A stretch of DNA of 64,000 nt from Altericroceibacterium xinjiangense (lineage in GTDB: Bacteria > Pseudomonadota > Alphaproteobacteria > Sphingomonadales > Sphingomonadaceae). Below are positions 8,652 to 22,339 of the stretch, in pieces. Under the pieces are notes generated by a model. The model was not told the origin of the DNA, ran no database searches, and was given only the letters and a program-made list of their open reading frames with translations. Location: contig NZ_RSEK01000001.1 of assembly GCF_003958635.1 (NCBI RefSeq), positions 124,001-188,000 on the forward strand, read 5' to 3'. The position numbers and the translations under genes were made by a program. Within the stretch, counting starts at the first letter, position 1, and each line of letters opens with the position of its first letter.

Positions 8652-9698
8652 TTGAGCCGGGTTACGATCATCGACATCGCCAGGCACGCCAACACATCGT
8701 TCAAGACGGTGTCCCGCGTGATCAACGGCAGCACGGAAGTGACCCCGGAAACGCGCGAGCGCGTGGAAAAGAGCATGCGGGAGCTGAACTACCGCCCGAG
8801 CCGGGCAGCCCAGTCGCTGCGAGGCAAGCGGGCGTACAACCTTTGCTTCGCGTTCAGCATGCCGCCCGGACCGGAAGCGGGGGACCCGTTCCTGCGCGAC
8901 ATGCCGCCGTTCCTGACCGAAGTCATTGCCGGGATGCTGCGCGCCTGCAGCAAGGCCCAGTTCCAGCTGACGATCGAGGGGCTGGACACCGAATCCCCCG
9001 ACGCCCGCACCGGCGCGGCCCTGCTGCTGGACAACCTGGAGATCGACGGCATGGTCCTGTGCCCGCCGGTCTGCGATGTGCCCTGGCTGCTGGAGTTGCT
9101 GCGGGAGCGGCGCATCGCGTTCGCGCGGATCGCGGCGGGCACCGAGTTTCCGCACGCGACCTCCCTGTGGATCGACGATTTCGCCGCAGCGGAGCAAATC
9201 GGCCGCGTTCTGGTGGGACTGGGACACACCCGCATCGGCCACATTTCCGGACCCGCGCATCACCTTCGAGCGCAGGATCGGACTGCGGGCCTGAAGGCCG
9301 CACTGGAGGAAGCGGGCGCCGCCGCGCCCCGGGTCAGGGAGGGGGACTTCAGCTTCGACGGCGGCATGCGCGAAGGCTGCGCCATGCTGGATACGAAGGA
9401 CCGCCCCACCGCGATCTTCGCCGCCAACGACCGGATGGCCGCCGGGGTAATCGCCGCCGCCGCCGCGCTGGACATCAAGGTGCCGGAGCAACTGTCCGTC
9501 GTCGGCTTCGACGATTCGCCGATTGCCCGTTTTACCCGCCCCGCCATTACCACCATCAACCAGAACGTGTGGGAAATGGGATATCGGGCGGCCAGCCACC
9601 TGATCCAGCATGCCGGAACGGATGTGCCGGCGCCGGCACAATCGTGGGTTCTGCCCTATGAGTATGTTGAGCGGGAAAGCGTCGCGCCGGCGCCGTGA
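8652..9698 (+). CDS. LacI-family transcriptional regulator
   Basis: The N-terminus has the LacI helix-turn-helix (VTIIDIARHANTSFKTVSRV) with the hinge helix NYRPSRAAQSLR, followed by a periplasmic-binding-protein-like effector domain (IFAANDRMAAGVI, LSVVGFDDSPIARF). I favour the TTG at 8652, seven bases after AGGA, giving about 348 residues. The frame is open back to a TTG at 8556 without a ribosome site, so the exact start is uncertain. It is divergent from the esterase/GH3/GluP operon with a palindromic operator between them. It is therefore probably the local repressor, released by a sugar or a glycoside breakdown product. Confidence 0.88.
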   Translation: MSRVTIIDIARHANTSFKTVSRVINGSTEVTPETRERVEKSMRELNYRPSRAAQSLRGKRAYNLCFAFSMPPGPEAGDPFLRDMPPFLTEVIAGMLRACSKAQFQLTIEGLDTESPDARTGAALLLDNLEIDGMVLCPPVCDVPWLLELLRERRIAFARIAAGTEFPHATSLWIDDFAAAEQIGRVLVGLGHTRIGHISGPAHHLRAQDRTAGLKAALEEAGAAAPRVREGDFSFDGGMREGCAMLDTKDRPTAIFAANDRMAAGVIAAAAALDIKVPEQLSVVGFDDSPIARFTRPAITTINQNVWEMGYRAASHLIQHAGTDVPAPAQSWVLPYEYVERESVAPAP

Positions 9699-9880
9699 CG
9701 CTGCAGACCATGAGACTGCAGGAACCGGATGGCGCTTTCCCCGCATCAGCTGACGACGGGTGGCCACGATCCGGAAGCGATCACCCGCGCCGGCGGCTTG
9801 TCTCATCCCGGCCTCTGTTCGTCGCTTGGGAAGAGGGAACTGGAACAGGCGCTGGCAAGTTGCCGAACAGACCTGGATGA

Positions 9881-12139
<2,259 letters not shown>

Positions 12140-12149
12140 TCAGCCTAGC

Positions 12150-12183
12150 GTGTCCGGGAGGCCTCGCGCTGCTTCCCGGACAC
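12150..12183. terminator. Hairpin terminator between katG and convergent SDR
   Basis: A perfect 10-bp inverted repeat, GTGTCCGGGA and TCCCGGACAC, is separated by 14 bases. It lies 11 bases after the katG stop and just beyond the stop of the convergent SDR gene. Only short T/A runs flank it, so it may act in both directions with modest strength. Confidence 0.6.
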
Positions 12184-12196
12184 CACTTTCAAGGGC

Positions 12197-13036
12197 CTAT
12201 TCCGCAGAAACTCCGGTCAGCTGTTCGCTGAGTTCCAGCAGGCGGTCCCGTGCATCGGGATCGGAAGGCTGCGGATCGTAGGGACGGGCCGTTTTTGCCT
12301 TTATGTAGAACGCGCCCGGTTCCAGCGTTGGCGCGGTGACCAGCGCCATCAGGTGCTCAAGCCCTTCGTCCACGCTCGTTTGCGGCGGGTAGCGCAAGTC
12401 GCTGACCATCGTGGTGTTCATCAAGGTGGCCGGGTGCATCGCGGCCATGGTGATGCCGTCCCGTGCAAACGCCGGGGCCAGCGCGACCGTCATGGTGACT
12501 TGCGCCAGCTTGCTCTGGCCATAGCCGCGATCCTGCGCGCCGGGTTGTTCCAGCATCACATCGGCAAAGTCGATCGGGTCGGCCGCGATGGAGGAGACGT
12601 TGATCACGCGTGACGGCGCGGCGGCTGCGAGGTTCGGGCGCAGGCGGTTCACCAGCACCCAGCCGGCGAGGTAGTTGACCGCGAATTGCAGTTCGTGCCC
12701 GTCGGCGCTGGTGTGGCGCGGCTCCCCGGTCGGGAAGGCGACGCCTGCGTTGTTGACCAGCAGATCGAGCTTCGGGTGGTCGCTCGCGATCCGGTCCGCG
12801 AAAGCGCGCACGGCTTCGAGCGAGGAAAAGTCGGCGGCCCGGAAGGAGGCGGAGCCTGTGCCGGAGCGGGTGATTTCGTCCACCAGCGCCTCTCCGCGTG
12901 CCGGGTTGCGGCCGTGGACGATCACGTGCGCGCCCTGGGCTGCGAGTGCACGGGCAGCGGCTCGTCCCAGCCCGTCGGTTGCTCCGGTGACGAGGGCGGT
13001 CGTGCCCGCGAGGGACAGGTTTGCTGTTTGAGTCAT
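12197..13036 (-). CDS. SDR-family NAD(P)-dependent oxidoreductase
   Basis: This encodes 279 residues from ATG at 13036 (MTQTANLSLAGTTALVTG). It has the Rossmann cofactor loop TGATDGLGRA, the NNAG motif, catalytic serines in INVSSIA and a YGQSK active site in place of the common YxxxK spacing context (Tyr and Lys both kept). It belongs to the retinol-dehydrogenase/WW-oxidoreductase-like branch of short-chain dehydrogenases. It lies alone between the two catalase-peroxidase genes, convergent with the first and in the same direction as the second. Substrate and link to peroxide defence are unknown. Confidence 0.85.
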   Translation of the reverse strand: MTQTANLSLAGTTALVTGATDGLGRAAARALAAQGAHVIVHGRNPARGEALVDEITRSGTGSASFRAADFSSLEAVRAFADRIASDHPKLDLLVNNAGVAFPTGEPRHTSADGHELQFAVNYLAGWVLVNRLRPNLAAAAPSRVINVSSIAADPIDFADVMLEQPGAQDRGYGQSKLAQVTMTVALAPAFARDGITMAAMHPATLMNTTMVSDLRYPPQTSVDEGLEHLMALVTAPTLEPGAFYIKAKTARPYDPQPSDPDARDRLLELSEQLTGVSAE

Positions 13037-13074
13037 GGCCCAAGCTTAGGTGCGGGGGAGCGGAATTCAAAGGT

Positions 13075-13105
13075 ATCCGGCGGCGGACGGGTGCCGCCGC
13101 CGGAT
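13075..13105 (-). terminator. Strong hairpin terminator after katG paralogue
   Basis: A perfect 12-bp inverted repeat, ATCCGGCGGCGG and CCGCCGCCGGAT, with a 7-base loop, lies 10 bases beyond the stop of the exported catalase-peroxidase. On the minus strand it is followed by a short T run (ACCTTTG). It is very GC-rich and stable, consistent with intrinsic termination. Confidence 0.65.
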
Positions 13106-13114
13106 GGTTTGGGT

Positions 13115-15352
13115 TCAGAACCGGTCGGCGTTCATCACCTTGGTCCAGGCCTTGACGAAGTCGTTCACGAACATCTCCCCGCCATCGTTCGAGGCATAGG
13201 CTTCCGAGACGGCGCGCAGTTCGGAATTCGACCCGAACACCAGATCGACCGGGGTGGCCGTCCACTTCACTTGCCCGGTTGCCCGGTCGCGGCCTTCGTA
13301 CAGCCCTTCAGTCGCCGACTTCGACCACTGCGTCGACATGTCGAGCAGGTTGACGAAGAAGTCGTTGCTGAGCGTCCCCGGCCGGGTGGTGAACACCCCG
13401 TGGGACACGTGCCCGGTGTTGGCATCGAGCGCCCGCATGCCGCCGACCAGCGCCGTCATTTCCGGCACGGTGAGGCCCAGCATGTCGGCCTTGTCGATCA
13501 GCATTTCCGCCGGCGAAAGGTCGCTGTCCGCGCCGTAGTAGTTGCGGAAGCCATCGGCCCGGGGGCGCAGGTATTCGAAGGATGCGACATCCATCTGGTC
13601 CTGCGCGGCATCGACGCGGCCCGGCGTGAACGGCACCGTGACGCTGTAGCCCGCCTTCTGCGCCGCCTGCTCGATCGCGGCATTCCCGCCGAGCACGATC
13701 AGATCAGCCAGCGAGACTTGCTTGCCGCCGGTGGCGGAGCGGTTGAAGTCCGCGCGGACCTGCTCCAGCCGGCCCAGCACCTTTTGCAGTTCCACCGGAT
13801 CGTTGACGGCCCAGCCCTTCGCCGGATCGAGCCGGACGCGGGCGCCGTTCGCCCCGCCGCGCATGTCCGTGCCGCGGAAGTTCGAGGCCGAAGCCCATGC
13901 CGCCTTGACCAATTCGGGGCCGGTCAGGCCGCTCGCCAGGATCTGCGCCTTGAGGCGGCTTTCGTCCCCGGCATCGATCTGCGCATAGTCCGCCGTGGGA
14001 AGCGGGTCCTGCCACGAGAACGATTGCTGCGGCACTTCCGCGCCGAGGTAGCGCGCGCTCGGCCCCATGTCGCGGTGGGTCAGCTTGAACCAGGCGCGGG
14101 CGAAGGCATCGGCGAACTGGTTCGGGTCCTTCTGGAAGCGCTGGGAAATTTCCCGGAATCCGGGGTCTTCCTTCAGCGCAAGGTCGGTGGTGAACATGAT
14201 CGGCGCGTGCCGCTTGCCCTTCACATGCGCGTCGGGAACCAGCATCGCAGCACTCTTCTGGCTCGGCACCCACTGGATCGCGCCTGCCGGGCTGCGGGTC
14301 TGGACCCAGTCGAAGTTGAACAGGTTGTCCAGATACTGCGTGGTGAAGGTGATCGGGCTGGAGGTCCAGGCGCCTTCAAGGCCGCTGCTGACCGTGTCTT
14401 CGGAATGGCCCTTGCCGCACTTGTTCGCCCAGCCGATGCCCTGCGTCTCCACGCCGACGGCGGACGGGTCCACGCCGACGCATTCCTCGGGCTTGTGGGC
14501 GCCGTGGGCCTTGCCGAAGGTGTGGCCGCCAGCGATCAGGGCGACGGTTTCCTCATCGGTCATGGCCATGTTGCCGAAGGCGAGCCGGATGTCGGCCGCG
14601 GCCGCGATCGGATCGGGCTTGCCGTTCGGGCCTTCCGGGTTGACGTAGATCAGGCCCATCTGGGTCGCGGCGAGCGGCCCCTTGAGCTTGCCCTTTCCAT
14701 CGCGCCGTTCGTCGGCGAGCCACTTCTTTTCCGGGCCCCAGAACACGAGGTCCGGTTCCCAGGCATCGACGCGCCCACCGGCAAAGCCGAGGGTCTTGAA
14801 GCCCATGTCTTCCATCGCAACGTTGCCCGCCAGCACCATCAGGTCACCCCAGGACAGCTTGCGGCCGTACTTCTGCTTTACCGGCCACACGAGGCGGCGG
14901 GCCTTGTCCAGGCTGACGTTGTCGGGCCAGGAATTGAGCGGTTCGAAGCGCTGCTCGCCTCCGTTGGAGCCGCCCCGCCCGTCCGCGACGCGGTACGTGC
15001 CCGCGCTGTGCCAGGCCATGCGGATGAAGAACGGGCCATAATGCCCGTAATCCGCGGGCCACCAGGGCTGCGAGGTGGTGAGCACCTTGCGCAAGTCCGC
15101 CTTCACCGCTTCGAGATCGAGCGTGGCGAATTCGGCGGCGTAATCGAAGTCGTCGCCGTAGGGGTTGGCTCCCGCTTCGCTCTGGCGCAGCGAGCTCAGG
15201 TCCAGCCGGTTTGGCCACCAGTCCTGGTTGGACATGGACCGGGGCTGGAGTTGCCCCATGATCTGTTCTTCCGGCTGCTGCTGGGCGTGCGCCGGGCTGG
15301 CGACCATCGCGGCCGCCAGCATGGCCAGCATCGATACGGATTTCTTGTGCAT
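13115..15352 (-). CDS. katG: Catalase-peroxidase KatG paralogue with export signal
   Basis: This encodes 745 residues from ATG at 15352, preceded by AGGAGGG. The first 23 residues ([20 protein letters not shown] then AHA) are a typical signal peptide, so a periplasmic location like that of E. coli KatP is predicted. Active-site residues are complete: Arg111, Trp114, His115, the adduct partners Tyr236 and Met262, and proximal His277. The C-terminus stops at KVMNADRF, shorter than in the cytosolic paralogue at 9926. It is divergent from a hybrid histidine kinase across a 300-bp gap. Having both a cytosolic and an exported KatG within 6 kb is uncommon. The proposed role is removal of external peroxide before it enters the cell. 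Confidence 0.93.
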   Translation of the reverse strand: MHKKSVSMLAMLAAAMVASPAHAQQQPEEQIMGQLQPRSMSNQDWWPNRLDLSSLRQSEAGANPYGDDFDYAAEFATLDLEAVKADLRKVLTTSQPWWPADYGHYGPFFIRMAWHSAGTYRVADGRGGSNGGEQRFEPLNSWPDNVSLDKARRLVWPVKQKYGRKLSWGDLMVLAGNVAMEDMGFKTLGFAGGRVDAWEPDLVFWGPEKKWLADERRDGKGKLKGPLAATQMGLIYVNPEGPNGKPDPIAAAADIRLAFGNMAMTDEETVALIAGGHTFGKAHGAHKPEECVGVDPSAVGVETQGIGWANKCGKGHSEDTVSSGLEGAWTSSPITFTTQYLDNLFNFDWVQTRSPAGAIQWVPSQKSAAMLVPDAHVKGKRHAPIMFTTDLALKEDPGFREISQRFQKDPNQFADAFARAWFKLTHRDMGPSARYLGAEVPQQSFSWQDPLPTADYAQIDAGDESRLKAQILASGLTGPELVKAAWASASNFRGTDMRGGANGARVRLDPAKGWAVNDPVELQKVLGRLEQVRADFNRSATGGKQVSLADLIVLGGNAAIEQAAQKAGYSVTVPFTPGRVDAAQDQMDVASFEYLRPRADGFRNYYGADSDLSPAEMLIDKADMLGLTVPEMTALVGGMRALDANTGHVSHGVFTTRPGTLSNDFFVNLLDMSTQWSKSATEGLYEGRDRATGQVKWTATPVDLVFGSNSELRAVSEAYASNDGGEMFVNDFVKAWTKVMNADRF

Positions 15353-15652
15353 GCCAATTCCCTCCTCATTCAGGCATTTCGCTGGACCGGCGCTAGCGCG
15401 GCTGGAAAGATGGAGGAAACTGATCGTTCCTCTGAGAGTAATCGGAAGAGCCGATCAGTCGCTGCTGAGCCCCGGACAAACGGCCCGCCGAAGCCGCAGG
15501 CCTGCTGCGTCCGGGAACCGGCGGCTGTCGGAGTGCGCATTTCTTGGATGCCCAGCAGGAACGCACCCACCCCCCGCAGGTTTGGGGGACGTGTCCAATC
15601 GAACCCGTTCCCCGGCGTGGCCCCCAGCCACCGCTAACGCATTGCCGTTCCC
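15353..15652. other. Control region between exported katG and hybrid kinase
   Basis: This is 300 bases without a gene between two divergent starts. It holds the katG ribosome site (AGGAGGG on the minus strand) and a C-rich/G-rich pair near 15570-15595 that could form a small hairpin. I saw no clear promoter boxes or operator palindrome. Confidence 0.4.
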
Positions 15653-17977
15653 ATGAGAGTGAACCCCGATCGCATTGCACAGCTGGTCCTGGACAGCGCC
15701 GACGAATACGCGGTGCTCACCACCGATCTGGAAGGGCGCGTCGCCTACTGGAGCGCCGGAGCGGAGCAGTTGTTCGGCTGGTCCGAATCCGAAATGCGGG
15801 GGCAGGATTCCTGCATCATCTTTACGCCGGAAGATCAGGCAAACGATGTCTATGACCTTGAGCGCCTGACCGCCTGCCGGGAAGGACGCGCCGCGGACGA
15901 GCGGTGGCACATGCGCAAGGACGGGACCCGGTTTTTCGCTTCCGGAGTGCTGATGCGCTTCGAGGACGAAGGGCAGCACATCGGCTACATCAAGATCGTT
16001 CGGGACCGGACCGCGCAGCACGAAGCCGAAGAGGAACGGCGCGCGATCCATCGCCACACGGTCGAGATCCTGGAGAGCTTGTCCGACGCGTTCTACGCCG
16101 TCGATGACCAGTGGCGCCTCACGTACATCAATTGCCGGGCAGAGCAGGCATGGGGCCGGAGCCGCAAGGAGCTGATCGGCAAAGTCATCTGGGAGGAGTT
16201 TCCCGATGCGGTCGGCAGCGTCTCCTATCAGGCCCACGTGACCGCGATGGAGCAACGGGAGCCGCAGGACCTGGAAACCGTCTCCCCGATCCTGGGCAAG
16301 TGGGTGGAGATCGACATCCATCCCACGCACTCCGGCGGGCTTTCGGTCTATTTCAGGGACATTGCGAGCCGGCGCGCGCGTCAGGCCGCGCTCGAGGAAA
16401 GCCAGGCTCGTCTGCGCCTTGCCCTCGATGCAGCGGAAATGGCCATCTGGGAGCTGAGCCTGCCCGGCCAGACATTGGCGCCGTCTCCCGGACTGGCTGC
16501 GTTCCTGGGCATCCCCGAGGCCGAGTTGGAGGACATCGAGAACGTCCGCTCCCACTATCATCCCGATGACCGGGAGCGGCTTCGGATCGAAGGTGAAGTT
16601 GCCCTCGCCCGCGGCGACAGGACGTTCGAATCGGAGTTCCGGTTCTATCGTTCCCCGGACGATCTGCGCTGGTTCCTGCTTCGCGCCGAGGTGATCCGCG
16701 ACCGGGACGGCAATCCCGAGCGAGCGCTGGGCGTACTGGTCGACATCACCCGGAGAAAGGCGGCCGAGGACGAGCTGCGGCGCATCAAGGACAACCTTGA
16801 GGAAGAAGTGCGCGCCCGGTCCAGCGAACTGCTCAAGACCGAGGAAGCGCTGCGCCAGTCTCAGAAGATGGAGGCGATCGGCCAGCTTACCGGGGGCGTC
16901 GCGCACGATTTCAATAATCTGCTGACAATCATCCGCTCCTCGGTCGATTTGCTCCGCCGCCCGAGTTTTTCCGAGGGACGCAAGACGCGCTATCTGGATG
17001 CGATTTCCGACACGGCGGACCGGGCCGCCAAGCTGACCGGCCAGCTGCTTGCGTTCGCACGGCGGCAGTCGCTCCAGCCGGAAGTGTTCGACATTGCCGA
17101 GCGGACCGGCCGGATAGCCGACATGGTCGATACCCTTTCGGGCGCGCGGATCCGGGTCGAGCTCGACGCCAGTTGCGGATCCTGCTTCGTGGAAGCGGAC
17201 GTCGCCCAGTTCGAGACCGCAATCGTCAACCTGGCGATCAACGCCCGGGACGCGATGGACGGACAAGGCGTGCTGCGGATCGCCGTTTCGCCCGTCACCG
17301 GCATTCCCGCGATCCGGGGCCATCACCCGGCGAAAGGCAAGTTCATCGCCGTTTCCGTGAAGGACACCGGATCCGGAATAGCCGAGGATGCCCTGCCGCA
17401 CGTATTCGAACCCTTCTTCACCACCAAGGAAGTGGGGCGCGGGACCGGCCTGGGGCTGTCCCAGGTCTATGGCTTCGCCAAGCAATCCGGCGGCGATGTC
17501 CACGTGGAGAGCGAGGAAGGCCAGGGCACGACGTTCACGCTGTTCCTGCCGCAAAGCAAGGCCCGCCCGGCGGCGGCTCCCGAGAGCGCCGCGCCGGAAG
17601 CCGGACGGGTACCGAACCAGACCATCCTCGTGGTGGAGGACAACGTCGATGTCGGAAGCTTCGCTGTCGGCTTGCTCGAGGAACTGGGCAACACCGCGAC
17701 GCTGGCGCCCGATGGCCAGTCCGCGCTGAAGATCCTTGAGGAGAAGCGCGGCGATTTCGATCTGGTGTTCACCGATGTGGTGATGCCGGGAATGAGCGGG
17801 ATCGAGCTGGCCGAGGAAGTGCGCCGACGTTATCCCACGCTCAGAGTCGTGCTGACCAGCGGGTACAGCCACGTGCTCGCGACCGAAGGCTCCCACGGGT
17901 TCGAGCTGCTCCAGAAGCCTTACTCGCTGGAACGGCTGACCGGGTTTCTCGGCAGCGGGGCGGCTTCGGCGGAGTAG
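15653..17977 (+). CDS. Hybrid sensor histidine kinase, three PAS + kinase + receiver
   Basis: This encodes 774 residues with no membrane segment, so it is probably a soluble cytoplasmic sensor. Three PAS modules (about 8-130, 135-250 and 255-375; FGWSESEMRGQD, WGRSRKELIGK, FLGIPEAELED) are followed by a short coiled coil. The HisKA box GGVAHDFNN has phospho-acceptor His418. Next come the ATPase domain (NLAINARDAMD, DTGSGI, GTGLGLS) and a C-terminal receiver with Asp708 in FTDVVMPG. The HDFNN box marks the HWE-unlike, PAS-hybrid type common in alphaproteobacteria. No separate response regulator is adjacent. It is divergent from the exported katG, so sensing of redox state or oxidants is possible but unproven. 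Confidence 0.9.
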   Translation: MRVNPDRIAQLVLDSADEYAVLTTDLEGRVAYWSAGAEQLFGWSESEMRGQDSCIIFTPEDQANDVYDLERLTACREGRAADERWHMRKDGTRFFASGVLMRFEDEGQHIGYIKIVRDRTAQHEAEEERRAIHRHTVEILESLSDAFYAVDDQWRLTYINCRAEQAWGRSRKELIGKVIWEEFPDAVGSVSYQAHVTAMEQREPQDLETVSPILGKWVEIDIHPTHSGGLSVYFRDIASRRARQAALEESQARLRLALDAAEMAIWELSLPGQTLAPSPGLAAFLGIPEAELEDIENVRSHYHPDDRERLRIEGEVALARGDRTFESEFRFYRSPDDLRWFLLRAEVIRDRDGNPERALGVLVDITRRKAAEDELRRIKDNLEEEVRARSSELLKTEEALRQSQKMEAIGQLTGGVAHDFNNLLTIIRSSVDLLRRPSFSEGRKTRYLDAISDTADRAAKLTGQLLAFARRQSLQPEVFDIAERTGRIADMVDTLSGARIRVELDASCGSCFVEADVAQFETAIVNLAINARDAMDGQGVLRIAVSPVTGIPAIRGHHPAKGKFIAVSVKDTGSGIAEDALPHVFEPFFTTKEVGRGTGLGLSQVYGFAKQSGGDVHVESEEGQGTTFTLFLPQSKARPAAAPESAAPEAGRVPNQTILVVEDNVDVGSFAVGLLEELGNTATLAPDGQSALKILEEKRGDFDLVFTDVVMPGMSGIELAEEVRRRYPTLRVVLTSGYSHVLATEGSHGFELLQKPYSLERLTGFLGSGAASAE

Positions 17978-17981
17978 CGGA

Positions 17982-18941
17982 CTACTGTTTGCGCGCGGCG
18001 GAAGGACGTTCCAGGCTGACGCGGAAGCGTCCCGGTTCGGGCGGGTTTTCGCCGGCCGGCCAGCCTTCGCGCTGGCGGGTGCGATCCCCGTCCGTCTCTT
18101 CGGTCTGATCGTGGAACAGCACGACCTGGGTGGGGAACGGAAGGTCGACCCCCGCCTCGCTCAGCGCTTCCTTTACCGCCTGCAGAACGCGGTCGCGGGT
18201 TTGCACCACCCCGCCGCGCTTGGGCAGCGTCCACCAGCGTATGCGCAGGTTCACCGACGATCCCGCCAGTTCCCATGTCAGGACATCGGGCGCAGGATCC
18301 GCCAGTACGCCGTCCACGCCGCGCATCGCCGCCAGCGCAATCTCCTTCGCCTTTGCGATGGAATCGCCGTACCCGATCCCGACATCGTATTCCGACCGCA
18401 GCAGTTCGTAGGCGGTGATTACTTCGACCGGCTCGGTATAGACCTGGCTGTTGGGGATGATGATGCGCCGTCCGTCGTAGGTCCGCAGGAAGGTCGCCCG
18501 GGTCTCGATCGCCTCGACGGTGCCGGTGTGCTCTCCGGTGGTGATCTCATCCCCGACCCTGAACGGCTGCCGCAGCAGGATCAGCAAGCCAGCGAGAAGA
18601 TTCTGGAACACGTCCTTGAACGCAAAGCCGATGGCGATCCCGCCGACGCCGAGCAGTGAAATCAGGCGCGCGGGCGTCATCGTCGGAAAGGCGACCGTCA
18701 CGCCGGCCAGAACGCCGGCGCTGACCATCAGGATGTAGACGAGCCGGGCAATCGCCGTCGCCGCCCCGGGAAGGCTGTCCGGTTTGGCCGCGCGGCGGGC
18801 GATCAGCTGGCTGACAGCGCCGGCGGCGAGCCAGAACAGGAGAAAGACCACCACGCCCGCCGCCACGAGCGGCAGCATCGCCAGGAAGTCGCGAACCATT
18901 CCTTCGAGCGTTGCGCGGACTTGCGCCACCGTAATGTTCAC
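17982..18941 (-). CDS. mscS: Small-conductance mechanosensitive channel, MscS family
   Basis: This encodes 319 residues starting with GTG at 18941 (GTG AAC ATT ACG). Three N-terminal membrane segments (about 17-110) are followed by the pore-lining helix and the signature LGVGGIAIGFAFKDVFQNLL. The MscS beta-domain (FRVGDEITTGEHTGTVEAI, RRIIIPNSQVY) and a cytoplasmic alpha/beta region come next, with a hydrophilic 40-residue tail (DQTEETDGDRTRQ) that is unusual. It should release solutes under hypo-osmotic shock. The GTG overlaps the TGA of a small upstream frame (GTGA), suggesting coupling. It is tail-to-tail with the hybrid kinase, four bases apart. Confidence 0.92.
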   Translation of the reverse strand: MNITVAQVRATLEGMVRDFLAMLPLVAAGVVVFLLFWLAAGAVSQLIARRAAKPDSLPGAATAIARLVYILMVSAGVLAGVTVAFPTMTPARLISLLGVGGIAIGFAFKDVFQNLLAGLLILLRQPFRVGDEITTGEHTGTVEAIETRATFLRTYDGRRIIIPNSQVYTEPVEVITAYELLRSEYDVGIGYGDSIAKAKEIALAAMRGVDGVLADPAPDVLTWELAGSSVNLRIRWWTLPKRGGVVQTRDRVLQAVKEALSEAGVDLPFPTQVVLFHDQTEETDGDRTRQREGWPAGENPPEPGRFRVSLERPSAARKQ

Positions 18942-19138
18942 GGCAGGTCCGGCACGGATTTGGGCGAGGAATGGGATTGCGAGGGCACACGTTTCCCTTT
19001 TTTGCGGATTGGAGGATCAATGATCCCGCCGCGGCGCAGTTCCGCACCGGATTTCCGCCCGCGCCGCCATTCCTTTCCTTCCGACGCGGTCTGGCACTTC
19101 TGCCCCCAGTCGGCGTTGCAGTATTCGATGATGCGCAT
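18938..19138 (-). CDS. Small basic protein, 66 aa, coupled to mscS
   Basis: ATG at 19138 opens a 66-codon frame (MRIIEYCNADWGQKCQTASE ...) whose TGA overlaps the GTG start of mscS by four bases. The protein is strongly basic and hydrophilic, with two cysteines near the N-terminus and the pattern RRGRKSGAELRRGGIIDPPI. No clear ribosome site precedes it. The overlap and protein-like composition argue that it is real, but no family was recognised. Competing plus-strand frames here look like shadows. Confidence 0.45.
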   Translation of the reverse strand: MRIIEYCNADWGQKCQTASEGKEWRRGRKSGAELRRGGIIDPPIRKKGKRVPSQSHSSPKSVPDLP

Positions 19139-19168
19139 GGCCGATCACCGCAGCCGGGCTGAGCGCCC

Positions 19169-20566
19169 ATGAACAGCAGCATTCGCTCCCGATGGCTGAG
19201 CCTGAAGGCCAGCTACTGGTTCCTGCCCACGATCCTCACGGTACTGGCCATGCTGCTGGCTTGGGGGACCATTCACCTCGACAGGGTGTGGGGGCCCGAA
19301 TGGCTGGAAGCTTATGGCTGGTTCGAGGTGGCCCGCCCCGATGGCGCACGGGCGCAGCTGACCGTGATCGCCAGCGCGATGATCGGCGTTGCTTCCACGG
19401 TTTTCGCGATCACGATCGCAGCGGTCGCCTATGCTTCGGGAAGCTACGGGCCCCGCTTGCTGACCAACTTCATGCACGACCGGGGCAACCAGCTGTCGCT
19501 GGGCACCTTCATTGCCACGTTCCTCTACAATCTTCTGGTCCTGCGGGTCGTCCGCGACCCCAAGGACACGCTGGCCCCGGGCGAAAGTGCCGAAGCGCTG
19601 GGCGCCTTCGTTCCGCAGCTGTCGATGGCCCTGTCCGGCTTGTCCCTGCTCTTTGCCGTGGCGGTTCTCGTCTACTTCCTGCACCACATTCCCGCGAGCA
19701 TCCGCATCAACACAGTCGTCGGCGGGATCGGCCGACGGCTGATCCGGGACATCGAACGGCGCTTCCCGGCAGAAGGCGGGTCGAACGAGCCGCCCGACCT
19801 CGTCCGGGGAGAACCGATCACGGCCCGCGACGTCGGCTACATCGAGATCATCGATTTCGCCACGCTGGACGCAATCGCCCGTCAGGAAGATGTACGGCTG
19901 GCGCTGCGGGTTCGCACGGGCGATTTCATTCACCCTCACCTTCCCGTGATCGAAGTCGCGGGCGCGGAGCCGGACGAGACGCTGCAGCGGCGGCTTCTCC
20001 AGTGCTTCTCGCTAGGCGATTCCCGCACACCCACGCAGGACCTCGAGTTCCTGATGGACGAGCTGGTCGAGATTGCGCTTCGGGCGCTTTCGCCGGGGAT
20101 CAACGATCCCTTCACCGCGATCACCAGCCTGCACTGGATGGGCGCCGCGCTGGCGAAGCTCGCCAACCGCAGCCTGAACGAGGGGCCGGAGCAGTCGGGG
20201 TACGACCCGGCCCGCGTCGAGCCGATTGCGGACGATTTCGAGCACTTCCTCAGGCGATCCCTGGGCGGCGTCCGCGCGGCGGCGGCGACCAACGAGACCG
20301 CGGCGGAAATCTTCATCGAGGTTCTTCACGGCGTCCTGCTGGGAGCGACATCGGCCCGGCGCAAGCAGCTGCTGGCGCAGGAGGCGCGGCTGATGGTGCA
20401 GCAGGCCGAAACTGCCCTGCACGGCCCCTCGCTCGCGCTCGTGCGGAACAAGCTCCAGGCTTTCGAGCGGAGAGCGGCCCTGAACGGCCCGGACGATCCG
20501 GAGGTGGAGCCGGTCCACCGGGGGCCGGAAACCAGATCGAGGGATGCAAGCCGGATGGGTGCGTGA
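19169..20566 (+). CDS. DUF2254 family inner-membrane protein
   Basis: This encodes 465 residues. Four hydrophobic segments fall in the first 190 residues: WFLPTILTVLAMLLAW, LTVIASAMIGVASTVFAI, LGTFIATFLYNLLVL and LSLLFAVAVLVYFLHH. A long soluble domain follows. The sequences SYGPRLLTNFMHDRGNQ and ALSPGINDPFTA are characteristic of the DUF2254 family of predicted membrane proteins. The function of the family is unknown. The gene stands alone, 30 bases from the divergent small mscS-linked frame, so it might share a control region with mscS and a role in membrane stress; that is inference. Confidence 0.88.
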   Translation: MNSSIRSRWLSLKASYWFLPTILTVLAMLLAWGTIHLDRVWGPEWLEAYGWFEVARPDGARAQLTVIASAMIGVASTVFAITIAAVAYASGSYGPRLLTNFMHDRGNQLSLGTFIATFLYNLLVLRVVRDPKDTLAPGESAEALGAFVPQLSMALSGLSLLFAVAVLVYFLHHIPASIRINTVVGGIGRRLIRDIERRFPAEGGSNEPPDLVRGEPITARDVGYIEIIDFATLDAIARQEDVRLALRVRTGDFIHPHLPVIEVAGAEPDETLQRRLLQCFSLGDSRTPTQDLEFLMDELVEIALRALSPGINDPFTAITSLHWMGAALAKLANRSLNEGPEQSGYDPARVEPIADDFEHFLRRSLGGVRAAAATNETAAEIFIEVLHGVLLGATSARRKQLLAQEARLMVQQAETALHGPSLALVRNKLQAFERRAALNGPDDPEVEPVHRGPETRSRDASRMGA

Positions 20567-20631
20567 TGCGCCGCCACCCGGCTTGTGAGACGGGCTTGTG
20601 AGCAGAAGCAGGTCGGCCTAACCTGTCTCAC

Positions 20632-22275
<1,644 letters not shown>

Positions 22276-22339
22276 CCTTCCCTTTTCCGGCTCGTCCCGA
22301 TCGTCCGAGCCGCCGACCCGATCATGCAAAGGAATGCCG

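Noticed and set aside
12686-15637. 983-codon plus-strand frame opposite the exported katG
   Set aside because: The minus strand encodes a complete catalase-peroxidase; the opposite frame has no family features.
15455-17896. 813-codon minus-strand open frame antisense to the hybrid kinase
   Set aside because: It is a shadow of the high-GC coding strand; composition is atypical and no domain is recognisable.
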